A DNA stretch of 64,000 bases from Burkholderia diffusa (GCF_902499115.1 NZ_CABVPN010000004.1:62001-126000), one strand, 5' to 3'. Positions 43,415 through 53,132 are shown, numbered from the stretch's first letter. Numbers and translations are program-made. The notes: generated by a model not told the origin, from the sequence alone.

Positions 43415-45028
43415 ATGATTTGCATTCCTGATTGGCGGAAGGCGATCCTGTCGTGCGCCGTGCTGGCGCTGCCGTTCGTTGCCGGTTGCGGCGGCGGCGA
43501 CGATCCGGGCCCGATCAACGTGCCGCAGTGCTCAGGCAGCGCATGCGGGCCGAGCGGCGCGGAAACGACGCCGCCCGTCGTGACGAAGCTGTGTCCGGAT
43601 TCGCTCGACTACACGACGACCTACACGGGCGGCGCCGGCAGCGGCGAATACGTGAAGGTGAAGTTCGACACGACGAAGCTCACCTACCAGATGCAGTTCA
43701 TCGAATCGTCGGTGCCGACCTCGGCGGGGCAGGTCAACAACACGCGCGCGGGCCTGACGATCAGCGGTGCATTCCATCATCCGACCAATCTGCCGACCGC
43801 CGAGCAGAACCGCTGTGCGTTCGTGCTCGACAGCGGCGCGACGAGCGACGGCGCGTATGCGGTGACGATCAATCGCGCGGATCCGCCGATGCTGTTCGTC
43901 GGCAACGGGGTGGTTGGCGGCGGGATTCCGGGCGCAACGATCGCGTTCGCCGGTCTCGAGCCGTTCCCGGGCATCGTGCTTGGCACCGTGCCGTCGCGCA
44001 CCTTCGATTTCTATCCGTTCATCGGCTTCACCGATACCGAAACCGACTTCTCGAAGGTCGCGGGCAACTACAACGAACTCGGCATCCACCTGTCGCCGGT
44101 CGGCGGCAGCGCGCAGAGCAGCACGGGGGCGGTCGGCTGGCAACCCGACGTCGTCAACTGGAACCAGACGTTCAATGCCGACGGCTCGTGCACCATCACG
44201 GCAGGCAGCGATTACTCGTGCCAGACCACCGGAACGCCGTGGGCGCTGCGCAAGAACGCGGACGGCTCGTCCGACAACGTGTTCGTGAGCCACGCGGTGG
44301 CGAACGCGGGCGGCACCCTCATCTATCCGTTCGCTGGGCAGGGCTCGGCAATCGTCATCGTCGCGCCGAGTCAGGCGAAGGGCATCATGATCGTCGGCAA
44401 GCTGAACGGCGTTCTGGTGCCGGTCGTGATTCGCGTGGGCTACACGCATATCGACGCGAGCAACCTGCTGGCGTCGGTCGCCGATGCCGAGGTGGGGATT
44501 TCGATGCTGTCGCGGACGACGGCCGTCTCGGCCAATTCGTTGAAGGGCGGTTTCATCGGCGCAACGAGCGCATCCGCGTGCGGTGTCGTGGCACCCAGCA
44601 CCGCGACGTTCGCGATCGCGACGGCGGGGCCGAGCTTCAACAACAACGTCCCGCATCCGGATCTGCCCGGCACCTTCGACGGCACCTTCTTCCTGGCGCA
44701 GGCCGGCAGTTGCAACGACGGTACCGCCGTATCGACAATGGCCGCGAACTACACGTCGACGCTGTTCCAGGGCGCCACCGCGGCGTTCATCGACCCGCAG
44801 ACGTCGTCGGTCACGTCGCAGTTCGCGCTCGACTACACGCAGGCCACGCCCGGCAAGATCAAGGTCACGGCGTCGCAGGACTTCAACGCGAAGGGGGCGA
44901 ACGGCAACGTGGCGATCTTCAGCAAGGGCGACACCGGCTGGCTCGTGACGGCCGGGAACATCTACGCGATGGTCGTCAACAACAACAAGGTCAACCCGTT
45001 CTTCACGGTCGGCGCGTTCGTCCAGTAG
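43415..45028 (+). CDS. DUF2957 lipoprotein, first copy
   Basis: 537-residue lipoprotein. Signal peptide with lipobox 'FVAGC' (Cys about residue 25) followed by GGGDD. The mature part contains repeated beta-rich segments and ends 'NPFFTVGAFVQ', almost identical to the end of the next gene. I recognise this as DUF2957, a family of unknown function limited to Burkholderia and close relatives. AAAGGAGG precedes ATG 43415. It opens a four-gene envelope cluster with a second DUF2957, OmpW and a PraB-like protein. It is about 120 residues longer than the second copy, with a Thr/Asn/Ser-rich insertion near residues 400-440. Confidence 0.85.
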   Translation: MICIPDWRKAILSCAVLALPFVAGCGGGDDPGPINVPQCSGSACGPSGAETTPPVVTKLCPDSLDYTTTYTGGAGSGEYVKVKFDTTKLTYQMQFIESSVPTSAGQVNNTRAGLTISGAFHHPTNLPTAEQNRCAFVLDSGATSDGAYAVTINRADPPMLFVGNGVVGGGIPGATIAFAGLEPFPGIVLGTVPSRTFDFYPFIGFTDTETDFSKVAGNYNELGIHLSPVGGSAQSSTGAVGWQPDVVNWNQTFNADGSCTITAGSDYSCQTTGTPWALRKNADGSSDNVFVSHAVANAGGTLIYPFAGQGSAIVIVAPSQAKGIMIVGKLNGVLVPVVIRVGYTHIDASNLLASVADAEVGISMLSRTTAVSANSLKGGFIGATSASACGVVAPSTATFAIATAGPSFNNNVPHPDLPGTFDGTFFLAQAGSCNDGTAVSTMAANYTSTLFQGATAAFIDPQTSSVTSQFALDYTQATPGKIKVTASQDFNAKGANGNVAIFSKGDTGWLVTAGNIYAMVVNNNKVNPFFTVGAFVQ

Positions 45029-45049
45029 CGGCGGACTGAACACGGAACA

Positions 45050-45074
45050 CCGGCGGCGCACGCGTCGCCGCCGG
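45050..45074 (+). other. stem-loop between the two DUF2957 genes
   Basis: CCGGCGGCG (45050-45058) pairs perfectly with CGCCGCCGG (45066-45074) around a seven-base loop. It is followed by A-rich, not T-rich, sequence and then GAGG of the next gene. It therefore looks like an mRNA-stabilising or attenuating element between cistrons rather than a full terminator. Confidence 0.5.
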
Positions 45075-45099
45075 CGAATAAAAATTCTAGAGGATTCCT

Positions 45100-46353
45100 A
45101 TGAATGTGAAGAATTGGATGGCCGCGGCGTCGCTCGCGCCCGTGCTGGTCGCCTGCGGTGGCGATGGCGACCCGCCGCCCGCGCCGGTGGTCAGGCTGTG
45201 TCCGCAGACGATCGACTACAACACTGTGTTCATCGGCGGCTCCGGCTCGGGCGAACTCGTGAAGGTGCAGCTCGACACGACGAAGATGACGTACCGGATG
45301 ACCTACCTCGCATCGCCGGTGCCGACGGCCACCGGCACGGTGCAGCCGACGCGCGACACGGCGCCGGCCAACGTTGTCGACGGCACGCTGGCCGACGAAA
45401 CGGGCCTGCCGACCGTGAAGCTGAACCAGTGCACGTTCCGGATGCAGAACGCGAGCCTCGACCCGAGCCGGCCGGCGCGCCTGTTCCTCGGTGAAGGCGT
45501 GCTGGGCGGTGCGATTCCGGGCGCGACGATCCAGTTCGACGGCGTGATCGGCGTGGGCAAGATTCCGAAGACGACGTTCCCGTACTACCCGTTCATCAGC
45601 TTCTCGTCGCTCGAAACCGACCTGACGAAGATCGCGGGCACGTACAACCAGCTCGGCTACCACCAGGTGCCGTCGCAGAACTTCCAGCCGGTGGCGCTCG
45701 ACCAGCAGGTGACGATCAACGCCGACGGCAGCTACGTCGAGACTGACAACTTCGGCAAGAAGAACGGCGGGCAGCCGCTCGCATCGAGCGCGACCGTGAA
45801 CCAGCCGTTCACGCTGCGCCCGGACGCACCGGCGCTCCAGTCGTTGAACTACCAGCCGCAGATTCCGCCGACGCTCGCCGCACTCGATCCGGCGAAGGGC
45901 GGCAAGGGAATCCTGATCGTCGGCAAGCTGCGCAATCAGCTCGTGCCGGTCTTCATCCGCACGGGTGCCGCGAACGCGGACCTCACGCAGGGGCCGCCGA
46001 GCGCGGACGACGAATCGGGCATCTCGTTCCTGAGCCCGCAGACGGCCATCACCCAAGGCTCGGAGAACGGCGAGTACACGGGCGTCGACAGCGCGTTCAA
46101 CTACCGCGCGACCGCGCTCGTCGGTGCGCAGGCGACGCTGCTCGATCCGTTCAACGCGTCCCAGGCCGCGCTCACGCGTGCGCTGAACCTCGACTACACG
46201 CAGAAGGTGCCGGGCGTCGTGACGACCGTGCACGCGGACGAGGCGTCCGGGCCGGCGACCGGCAAGTTCGTGTTCACGGGCGGCGTGTTCGGGTTCCTCG
46301 ACATGGCCAATACGAGCAATCCGTACTTCACGGTCGGCGCGTTCGTGCAGTGA
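45100..46353 (+). CDS. DUF2957 lipoprotein, second copy
   Basis: 417-residue paralogue of the preceding lipoprotein. Lipobox 'VLVAC' (Cys about residue 19) then GGDGDPPP. Shared landmarks are 'VRLCPQTIDYNTVFIGGSGSGE' against 'TKLCPDSLDYTTTYTGGAGSGE', 'IPGATI', 'FYPFI/YYPFI', 'KGI(L/M)IVGKL' and the C-terminal 'NPYFTVGAFVQ'. The pair comes from tandem duplication. GAGG upstream of ATG 45100. Function unknown; outer-membrane anchorage is inferred from lipid modification and the lack of Asp at +2. Confidence 0.85.
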   Translation: MNVKNWMAAASLAPVLVACGGDGDPPPAPVVRLCPQTIDYNTVFIGGSGSGELVKVQLDTTKMTYRMTYLASPVPTATGTVQPTRDTAPANVVDGTLADETGLPTVKLNQCTFRMQNASLDPSRPARLFLGEGVLGGAIPGATIQFDGVIGVGKIPKTTFPYYPFISFSSLETDLTKIAGTYNQLGYHQVPSQNFQPVALDQQVTINADGSYVETDNFGKKNGGQPLASSATVNQPFTLRPDAPALQSLNYQPQIPPTLAALDPAKGGKGILIVGKLRNQLVPVFIRTGAANADLTQGPPSADDESGISFLSPQTAITQGSENGEYTGVDSAFNYRATALVGAQATLLDPFNASQAALTRALNLDYTQKVPGVVTTVHADEASGPATGKFVFTGGVFGFLDMANTSNPYFTVGAFVQ

Positions 46354-46426
46354 TCACACGCGGATGGAGACACGGCGGCGTCGCACATGGCTGCGCGGCG
46401 CCCGGATGGAATGAGGGGGAGACTTC

Positions 46427-47251
46427 ATGAAGAAGCTGATTGTCGCGAGTGTCGTCGCAGGCGTGTCGACGTTCGCATCGGCCCAACAGGCGGGCGACAA
46501 TGTCGCGACGCTGGGGTGGCTGCACATCATGCCGCAGGATTCGACCAACGGGCTGACGACGAATCTCGCGAGCATGCCGATCAACGGGCCGCTGCGGCTG
46601 CCCGGGTCGTTCACGTCGCCGGGCACCAGCCTGACGGTCAACAACGCCGACACGGTCGGCCTCACGCTCACGCACTTCTTCACCGACCATATCGCGGTGA
46701 CGTCGGTGCTCGGTGTGCCACCCGAGTTCACGCTGACCGGGCACGGCGTGATCCGGCCGCCGGGCCCGGCCGGGTCGCTCGGCAGCGTCAACATGGACAA
46801 TCCGTCGAACCAGCCGGCCGTGAAGAATGCGCGGCAATGGAGCCCGACGATCATTCTGCAGTACTACTTCAATGCACCGACAGCGAAGTTCCGCCCGTTC
46901 GTCGGGATCGGCGTGGCCTACAGCTGGTTCAGCAACATCGAACTGAACGGCAACTTCGCGAAGGACATCAACGAGAACCTCGGCAGCGTGCTCGCGGCCG
47001 GCGCCGGCAAGCCGGGGCCGACGTCGGTGGAGGGCAAGGCGTCGTCGTCGTTCACGCCGGTCTACAACGTCGGCGCGAGCTATGCGATCGACAAGCACTG
47101 GGGGCTGACGGCGACGCTGACCTACATGCCGCTGAAGACCTACTCGTCGCTTGTGATCAAGGCCGCTGACGGTTCGACGCTCGCGACCACGCGCACGCGG
47201 CTGAAGGCCGATCCGCTGATCACCTTCGTCGGGATTTCCTACAAGTTCTGA
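46427..47251 (+). CDS. ompW: OmpW-family outer-membrane protein
   Basis: 274-residue OmpW family eight-stranded barrel with signal peptide (residues 1-19, ends ASAQ), 'TLGWLHIMPQDS', the family's 'HFFTDHIAVTSVLGVPPEF' and the C-terminal 'PLITFVGISYKF' ending in Phe as expected for BAM substrates. OmpW forms a narrow hydrophobic channel thought to carry small hydrophobic molecules. It is longer than the E. coli protein (212) because of extended loops. GGGGGAG precedes ATG 46427. It sits with lipoproteins and a PraB-like protein, matching a role in hydrophobic compound handling. Confidence 0.88.
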   Translation: MKKLIVASVVAGVSTFASAQQAGDNVATLGWLHIMPQDSTNGLTTNLASMPINGPLRLPGSFTSPGTSLTVNNADTVGLTLTHFFTDHIAVTSVLGVPPEFTLTGHGVIRPPGPAGSLGSVNMDNPSNQPAVKNARQWSPTIILQYYFNAPTAKFRPFVGIGVAYSWFSNIELNGNFAKDINENLGSVLAAGAGKPGPTSVEGKASSSFTPVYNVGASYAIDKHWGLTATLTYMPLKTYSSLVIKAADGSTLATTRTRLKADPLITFVGISYKF

Positions 47252-47374
47252 GCCGTCCGGCGTGCATTGCGTACGCCGGCGGTTTCCTGCGACCGAGCGG
47301 CCGATCCGATCCGGCCGGGGCGTCGCGTTCCTGGCGGCATGCCGCCATTTGTGAAGAGAGAGGGGGCAGTTCAA

Positions 47375-47878
47375 ATGAGCATTCGCAAAATCGTATCGCT
47401 TGTTGCTGCAGTGGCATTCACCGCGGTTTCGGCCGCGCCTGCTTTCGCCGTGACCGTCTCGCGCGCCGACGGGCAGGCCATGAACCCGAACGGGGAGCCG
47501 TTCTCCGCGACGGGCCTCACTGTCCTGGCCAAGGGGTCGATCAACGCAACCTGCAACGCGACGTTCAACGGCACGATCTCCTCGACGGGCATCGTCAACA
47601 TAACGTCGACGACGTTTACGGGCGGCGCGACGTGCGGCCTGATCAGCGGCAGCGCGACCAGCGCATCGCCGTGGACGGGCCAGGCCGACAGTACGACGCA
47701 GCTGTCGATCAACAACGCGAAGGTGACCGTTTCGCTGCTCGGCGCCTGCGGGCCGAGCAAGGTCGTGACGACGTGGAGCGATCCGAACTCGTCACTGACG
47801 TTCAACAACGCGGTGCTGACACCGGACTGCACGGTCAGCGGCACGGTCGCCACGTCGCCGAAGTTCCACGTGCAGTAA
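47375..47878 (+). CDS. PraB-like (alkane-oxidation activator) secreted protein
   Basis: 167-residue exported protein with signal peptide (about 1-25, ends AFAV). The mature part is Thr/Ser/Gly-rich, beta-strand-like, with 'GEPFSATGLTVLAKGSINATCNATFNG' (about 45-72) and paired cysteines. This pattern matches the PraA/PraB family, described as activators of alkane oxidation and as biofilm/adhesion proteins in Pseudomonas. It is last in the DUF2957-OmpW cluster. Start ATG 47375 has GAGGGGG upstream. Whether it aids hydrocarbon use here is inference; no alkane hydroxylase gene is in the window. Confidence 0.7.
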   Translation: MSIRKIVSLVAAVAFTAVSAAPAFAVTVSRADGQAMNPNGEPFSATGLTVLAKGSINATCNATFNGTISSTGIVNITSTTFTGGATCGLISGSATSASPWTGQADSTTQLSINNAKVTVSLLGACGPSKVVTTWSDPNSSLTFNNAVLTPDCTVSGTVATSPKFHVQ

Positions 47879-48120
47879 GCGTCGCGCGATCGGAACCGGG
47901 CGCCCGCCAGGGACGAGGGCCGTGCAACGATGCGCGGCGGGCGTGCCGGTTTCGCGATGCATTCGCGTCGTCGCGTGGTTCCGCGTGACGACCGGCTGGC
48001 CGCCTGCTTCGCGATCCGTTGCGGGCGGCCACGCGGGGGGCCGGCGCGACGCACCGTGCCGCCTGCGTCGACGGACATAGAACAATCATTTCGATTTGCC
48101 AGAACCATTCCGGACCACCC

Positions 48121-49242
48121 ATGCTCACCGACCCAGCGAAGTATGGCGATGCCCGCGCTGCGACGCCCGACCGGCTGCGCACGGCCGCGTGGCTGCAGTA
48201 CCTGATCGAATATCTGAACGCAGCGGCTTGCGTGGCGACGGACGACGCTGGCGCAACGACCGCGCGGTCGTCGCGTACGGCCAGCGTGCGCACGGGCGTG
48301 ACGCTGCCGCACGAAGCGCTTGCCGTCCTCCACGAACTCGCACCGTGGACGGCAATGGACGGCGGCGGTTGCGCGTGCGACGCGACCGAGCCGCTCGGCG
48401 CGTGCATCCACGTGCCGAATACGCGGCAACTTGCGCACGCGGAACGATGCTGCCCGGGATCGCGCGCAGTATTCGAAGCAGCGCACGGTGTCGTCGATGC
48501 GTGGGCCTTCGACGATCCCGCCGACGGCTGGGCCGCGCTGGAGCGCATTGCCGGCGGCGTCGAACCTGGCGGTGTCGACGGCGCCGACGGGCACGACGGC
48601 CGAAAACAACCCGCGAGCGGCGAAGCACAGCCCGCGAAGAACCTGAGAGAACGACGGGCGGCAGTCGTGGCCGCGTGCGTGGACCCGTCCGCGCGGCCCG
48701 GCGCGATCATCGACGCGATCGTGCTGCGCATCTGCGGGCCGCGCGACGATGCCGCCCGCATCGACGAGATGGCCGCGCTCGCGATGTTCTGCGCGGAGCT
48801 GGCTGCCGGAAAAGGGGCTTCCTTTGCCGCGTATGGTGGTCGGCACAATCTCGTCGCGCGCGCGATTCGCGAACGACGTGCCGATCTCGCGTCGGTCGAC
48901 GGCCTGCTCGCGGCGGTGTTCGTGTGCCGACTCGACCGGCTCGTCGGCGCGGGCAGTTTCTGGGCGTATTACCTGCTGGCGGGCATCGTGATCGCGGCGC
49001 CGGGCATGGTGCGCGAGTTCGCGCGGCGTTTTCATGGCGACGCGTGGCAGGCGTGGCTCGATGAAGTGCTCGCGTGGCCGGCGGTCGGTCGCTTCGGGAT
49101 GAAGGAGGATGTCGCGTTCGAGCGTCTGAGCGGCGCGATGAGCCTGACGTCGCGATCGAATCCGATCGTGCGCGCGAAACGCGTGCGGCCGAGGGTGGCT
49201 GCGATCAAGCGCTTCAGTACGGGCGGCGAGAGCGCCCGATGA
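48121..49242 (+). CDS. unknown protein
   Basis: 373-residue protein with no family I recognise. A Cys-rich stretch (about 78-115, 'GGGCACDATEPLGACIHVP', 'ERCCPGS') could bind a metal. An acidic/Gly linker (about 145-175) leads to a helical C-terminal half with a hydrophobic segment 'GSFWAYYLLAGIVIAAPGMV' (about 280-300). The C-terminus is basic. ATG 48121 lacks a strong ribosome site, so the start is uncertain; the frame is open further upstream. Codon bias supports it as real. Confidence 0.65.
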   Translation: MLTDPAKYGDARAATPDRLRTAAWLQYLIEYLNAAACVATDDAGATTARSSRTASVRTGVTLPHEALAVLHELAPWTAMDGGGCACDATEPLGACIHVPNTRQLAHAERCCPGSRAVFEAAHGVVDAWAFDDPADGWAALERIAGGVEPGGVDGADGHDGRKQPASGEAQPAKNLRERRAAVVAACVDPSARPGAIIDAIVLRICGPRDDAARIDEMAALAMFCAELAAGKGASFAAYGGRHNLVARAIRERRADLASVDGLLAAVFVCRLDRLVGAGSFWAYYLLAGIVIAAPGMVREFARRFHGDAWQAWLDEVLAWPAVGRFGMKEDVAFERLSGAMSLTSRSNPIVRAKRVRPRVAAIKRFSTGGESAR

Positions 49243-49245
49243 AAT

Positions 49246-49280
49246 GAAAAACGGCTCGCGGCGAGAACGCGGCGAGCCGT
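49246..49280 (-). terminator. terminator of the bet operon
   Basis: On the minus strand ACGGCTCGC (49272-49280 side) pairs with GCGAGCCGT (49251-49259 side) and is followed by TTTTTCATTTC. It lies about 40 bases after the betA stop. The T-run is on the minus strand, so it ends betIBA transcription rather than the convergent gene at 48121. Confidence 0.85.
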
Positions 49281-49319
49281 GTGCGTTGCTGCTGCGCCCC
49301 GGGGAGGGCGCTCGCGCGG

Positions 49320-51020
49320 TTACGCCGTTTCCGGCTGCCGCACCGCCTTCGCGATATTGCGCGCCGCCGCGCCGTTCGCGACGAAGTAAGGCACGTCCAC
49401 GCGCGCCAGCGGCGTGCGGCCGCGGATCTTGTCGGCGATCTTCTCCGCGATCATGATCGTCGGCGCGTTCAGGTTGCCGGTCGTGATGATCGGCATGATC
49501 GACGCATCGACCACACGCAGCCCTTCGAGCCCGTGCACGCGGCCTTCCTCGTCGACCACGGCCATGTCGTCGTAACCCATCTTGCACGAGCACGACGGAT
49601 GGAACGCGGTTTCCGCGCGGGCCCGCACGAACGCGTCGAGTTCCTTGTCGCTCTTGCAGTCGGCACCCGGGTTCAGCTCGCGGCCGCGATAGCGGTCGAG
49701 CGCGGGCTGCCGCATGATCTCGCGTGTCGCGCGGATCGCATCGCGGAACTCGCGCCAGTCGAGCGATTCGGCCATGTAGTTGAACAGGATGCTCGGATGA
49801 TCGTTCGGATCGCGCGAGCGCAGTTTCACGCGGCCGCGGCTCGGCGAACGCATCGAGCCGACGTGCGCCTGGAAGCCGTGCATCTCGATCGCGTTCGAGC
49901 CGTTGTAGTTGATCGCGACGGGCAGGAAGTGATACTGGATGTTCGGCCACGGATCGTCGTCGCGCGTGCGGATGAAGCCGCCCGCCTCGAAGTGGTTGGT
50001 CGCGCCGAGGCCGGTGCCGTTCAGCATCCACTCGAGGCCGATCTTCGGCTGGTTCCACCACTTGAGCGCCGGATACAGCGACACCGGCTCCTTGCACTCG
50101 TACTGGATGTACATCTCCAGGTGATCCTGCAGGTTCTGGCCGACGCCGGGCAGATCGAGCACGACGGGGATGTCGAGTTCCTTCAGCCACGCGCCGGGGC
50201 CGACGCCCGAGCGCTGCAGCAGCTGCGGCGACGCGATCGCGCCGCTGCACACGAGCACTTCGCGGCGCGCATGCGCGGTCGCGCGCTCGCTGCCGCGCAG
50301 GTACGTGACGCCCGATGCGCGCTTGCCGTCGAACAGGATGCGGTCGGCGAGCGCGTGCGTGACGATCTCGAGGTTCGGCCGCACCTTCGCCTGGTCGAGA
50401 TAGCCGCGCGCGGTGCTCGCGCGGCGGCCCTTCGGCGTGACGGTGCGGTCCATCGGGCCGAAGCCTTCCTGCTGATAGCCGTTCAGGTCGTCGGTGCGCG
50501 GATAGCCGGCCTGCACGCCCGCATCGACCATCGCCTCGAACAGCGGGTTCACGCCCGGCTTGCTGGTCGTGACCGACACGGGGCCGTCGCCGCCGTGATA
50601 GTCGTTCGGGCCGACGTCGCGCGTCTCGGCCTTCTTGAAGTACGGCAGGCAGTCGAGATACGTCCAGTTCTCGAGTCCCTTGTGCGTCGACCAGTTGTCG
50701 TAGTCGAGCGCGTTGCCGCGGATGTAGCACATCCCGTTGATCAGCGACGAGCCGCCGAGCCCCTTGCCGCGGCCGCATTCCATCCGGCGGTTGTCCATGT
50801 GCGGCTCGGGGTCGGTCTCGTAGGCCCAGTTGTAGCGACGGCCCTGCAGCGGATAGGCGAGTGCCGCCGGCATCTGCGTACGGAAGTCGAAGCGGTAGTC
50901 GGGGCCGCCCGCTTCGAGCAGCAGCACCGTGACGTTCGGATCTTCCGTCAGGCGCGTCGCGAGCACGTTGCCCGCGGAACCGGCGCCGCAGATGATGTAG
51001 TCGTATTCGCGTGTCGTCAT
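49320..51020 (-). CDS. betA: choline dehydrogenase
   Basis: 566-residue GMC-family flavoprotein, full length. FAD motif 'YIICGAGSAGNVLATRLTED' (residues 8-27), 'GGSSLINGMCYIRGN' (about 90) and the C-terminal active-site region 'AFHPSCSCKMG' (about 470) plus 'STGNLNAPT'-like 'ITTGNLNAPTIMIAEK' are present. It oxidises choline to betaine aldehyde at the inner membrane. Third gene of betIBA; 25 bases after betB. Start ATG 51020 with GGAGA upstream. Confidence 0.95.
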   Translation of the reverse strand: MTTREYDYIICGAGSAGNVLATRLTEDPNVTVLLLEAGGPDYRFDFRTQMPAALAYPLQGRRYNWAYETDPEPHMDNRRMECGRGKGLGGSSLINGMCYIRGNALDYDNWSTHKGLENWTYLDCLPYFKKAETRDVGPNDYHGGDGPVSVTTSKPGVNPLFEAMVDAGVQAGYPRTDDLNGYQQEGFGPMDRTVTPKGRRASTARGYLDQAKVRPNLEIVTHALADRILFDGKRASGVTYLRGSERATAHARREVLVCSGAIASPQLLQRSGVGPGAWLKELDIPVVLDLPGVGQNLQDHLEMYIQYECKEPVSLYPALKWWNQPKIGLEWMLNGTGLGATNHFEAGGFIRTRDDDPWPNIQYHFLPVAINYNGSNAIEMHGFQAHVGSMRSPSRGRVKLRSRDPNDHPSILFNYMAESLDWREFRDAIRATREIMRQPALDRYRGRELNPGADCKSDKELDAFVRARAETAFHPSCSCKMGYDDMAVVDEEGRVHGLEGLRVVDASIMPIITTGNLNAPTIMIAEKIADKIRGRTPLARVDVPYFVANGAAARNIAKAVRQPETA

Positions 51021-51045
51021 GACGGTCAGTCTCCTTTCGTGATCC

Positions 51046-52515
51046 TTAAAACACCGGGTTGTAGCGGCCGAGCTCGACCTGCACCGACTTGATTCGAGTG
51101 TAGTGCTCGAGCGTCGTGATGCCGTTCTCGCGTCCGACACCGGATTGCTTGTATCCGCCAACCGGCATCTCGGCCGGCGATTCGCCCCACGTGTTGATCC
51201 AGCAGATGCCGGCTTCGAGGCGGTGGATCGTGCGATGCGCGCGCGACAGGTTCTCGGTCACGACACCGGCCGCGAGGCCGTAGTGCGTGTCGTTCGCGCG
51301 GGCAATCACTTCGTCTTCCGATGCGAAATCGAGGATGCTCATCACCGGCCCGAAAATCTCTTCGCGGACGATCTTCATGTCGTCGCGGCAGTCGCCGAAC
51401 ACGGTCGGCGCGACGTACTGGCCGCTGCCGAAGTGGCCGTCGGTCAGGCGCGTGCCGCCGGCGAGCAGCTTCGCGCCTTCGGCCTTGCCGCTCTCGATGA
51501 AGCCGAGCACCTTGTCGAGCTGCGCGGCCGACACGAGCGGGCCGAAGTTGGTGTCGGCGTCGGTCGGCTTGCCGACGCGAATGCGCTTCACGCGTTCAAG
51601 CACCTTCTGCGTGAACGTGTCCTTCACCGAGCCGTGCACGAACACGCGCGTGCCGTTGGTGCAGACCTGGCCCGAGCTGAAGAAGTTGGCGGTGACCGCG
51701 ATGTCGGCGGCGCGGTCGAGGTCGGCATCCTCGAACACGATCAGCGGCGACTTGCCGCCGAGCTCCATCGTCACTTCCTTCAGCGACGATGCGCCGGCGA
51801 GCGACATCACTTTCTTGCCGGTCTCGACGCCGCCGGTGAACGACACCTTCGCGATGTCCGGATGGCCCGTCAGCAGCGCGCCGACCGAACCGTCACCCTG
51901 CACGACGTTGAACACGCCGGCCGGCACGCCGGCTTCCGTATAGATTTCCGCGAGCTTCAGCGCGGTGAGCGGCGTGACTTCGCTCGGCTTGAACACCATC
52001 GCGTTGCCGGCCGCGAGCGCGGGCGCCGTCTTCCAGCACGCGATCTGGATCGGGTAGTTCCATGCACCGATGCCCGCGCACACGCCGAGCGGTTCGCGGC
52101 GCGTATACACGAACGACTCGGCGCGCAGCGGCACCTGCAGCCCCTCGATCGCGGTCGCGAGGCCCGCGTAGTATTCGATCACGTCCGCGCCCGTGACGAT
52201 GTCGACCGCGAGCGTCTCGCCGATCGGCTTGCCGGTGTCGCGCGTCTCGATCGCCGCGAGTTCGTCGTTGCGTTCGCGCAGCAGGTCGACGGCGCGGCGC
52301 AGGATGCGCGAGCGCTGCATCGCGGTCATCGCGGCCCACTCGCGCTGGCCTTCCTGTGCCGATGCGACCGCGCGGTCGACGTCGGCCGCGCTTGCCTGCT
52401 GCACCTGCGCGAGCAGTTCGCCGGTGGCGGGGTCGAAGGTGTCGAAAGTCTTGCCGCTGGTGGCGTCGACGTAACCGCCGCCGATGTAGAGGCGCTGCAA
52501 ACCGTATACGGACAT
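51046..52515 (-). CDS. betB: betaine aldehyde dehydrogenase
   Basis: 489-residue NAD(P)+-dependent aldehyde dehydrogenase. General base Glu251 in 'TMELGGKSPL' and nucleophile Cys285 in 'SSGQVCTNGTRVF' are in place, with cofactor Asn in 'GAWNYPIQIACWK'. 'GVGRENG' at the C-terminus is typical of BetB. It converts betaine aldehyde to glycine betaine, an osmoprotectant and also the entry to the pathway that ends in the sox and sda genes at 15-22 kb. GGAGAT precedes ATG 52515. Confidence 0.95.
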   Translation of the reverse strand: MSVYGLQRLYIGGGYVDATSGKTFDTFDPATGELLAQVQQASAADVDRAVASAQEGQREWAAMTAMQRSRILRRAVDLLRERNDELAAIETRDTGKPIGETLAVDIVTGADVIEYYAGLATAIEGLQVPLRAESFVYTRREPLGVCAGIGAWNYPIQIACWKTAPALAAGNAMVFKPSEVTPLTALKLAEIYTEAGVPAGVFNVVQGDGSVGALLTGHPDIAKVSFTGGVETGKKVMSLAGASSLKEVTMELGGKSPLIVFEDADLDRAADIAVTANFFSSGQVCTNGTRVFVHGSVKDTFTQKVLERVKRIRVGKPTDADTNFGPLVSAAQLDKVLGFIESGKAEGAKLLAGGTRLTDGHFGSGQYVAPTVFGDCRDDMKIVREEIFGPVMSILDFASEDEVIARANDTHYGLAAGVVTENLSRAHRTIHRLEAGICWINTWGESPAEMPVGGYKQSGVGRENGITTLEHYTRIKSVQVELGRYNPVF

Positions 52516-52547
52516 GAGGATCTCCTTGAGGGCGACTGCGTGACGCG

Positions 52548-53132
52548 TCAGTCTGACGCGAGGAGCAGGTCGATGTAATTGTGGGCGAGCTTCAGTGCAG
52601 CCCGTGTGTCGATCGGGCCGCCGGCGAGCGCACCGCGCAGCCACAGGCCGTCGATCAGCGCGGCGAGGCCGCTGGCGGCTTCCCGTGCCTTCGCGCGCGG
52701 CAACGCCTTGGCGAATTCCGCGCACAGGTTCGAATGGAGGCGCCGCGTGTTGACGTGCTGCAGGCGCTTGAGCATCGCGTCGTGCATGCTCTGCGACCAG
52801 AACGCGAGCCAGGTCTTCATCACGGGTGCGCTGACCTGCGTGTCGTCGAAGTTCGCGGCGACGATCGCGCGCAGCCGGGACCGCGGGTCCTTGCGTGCCG
52901 CGACGCGACGGCGCGTGGTGGCCGCCCACAGATCGCGCAGCACGTGCCGCATCGTGGCTTCGAGCAGGCCGTCCTTGTCGCCGAAGTAATGGCTGACGAT
53001 ACCCGTCGAGATGTTCGCGCGCTGCGCGACCGATGCGAGCGTCGTGCCGGGGAGGCCGGCCTCGTCGATCGAGCGCAGCGTCGCGTCGATCAACTGCGCG
53101 CGACGAATCTCCCGCATTCCGACCTTCGGCAT
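52548..53132 (-). CDS. betI: TetR-family repressor of choline genes
   Basis: 194-residue BetI: opens 'MPKVGMREIRRAQLIDATLRSIDE', HTH 'TLASVAQRANISTGIVSHYFGDKDGLLEA' over residues about 31-58, and a C-terminal ligand domain of normal length. BetI represses bet genes and releases DNA in the presence of choline. First gene of betIBA. A palindrome about 60-70 bases upstream fits its operator. Confidence 0.95.
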   Translation of the reverse strand: MPKVGMREIRRAQLIDATLRSIDEAGLPGTTLASVAQRANISTGIVSHYFGDKDGLLEATMRHVLRDLWAATTRRRVAARKDPRSRLRAIVAANFDDTQVSAPVMKTWLAFWSQSMHDAMLKRLQHVNTRRLHSNLCAEFAKALPRAKAREAASGLAALIDGLWLRGALAGGPIDTRAALKLAHNYIDLLLASD

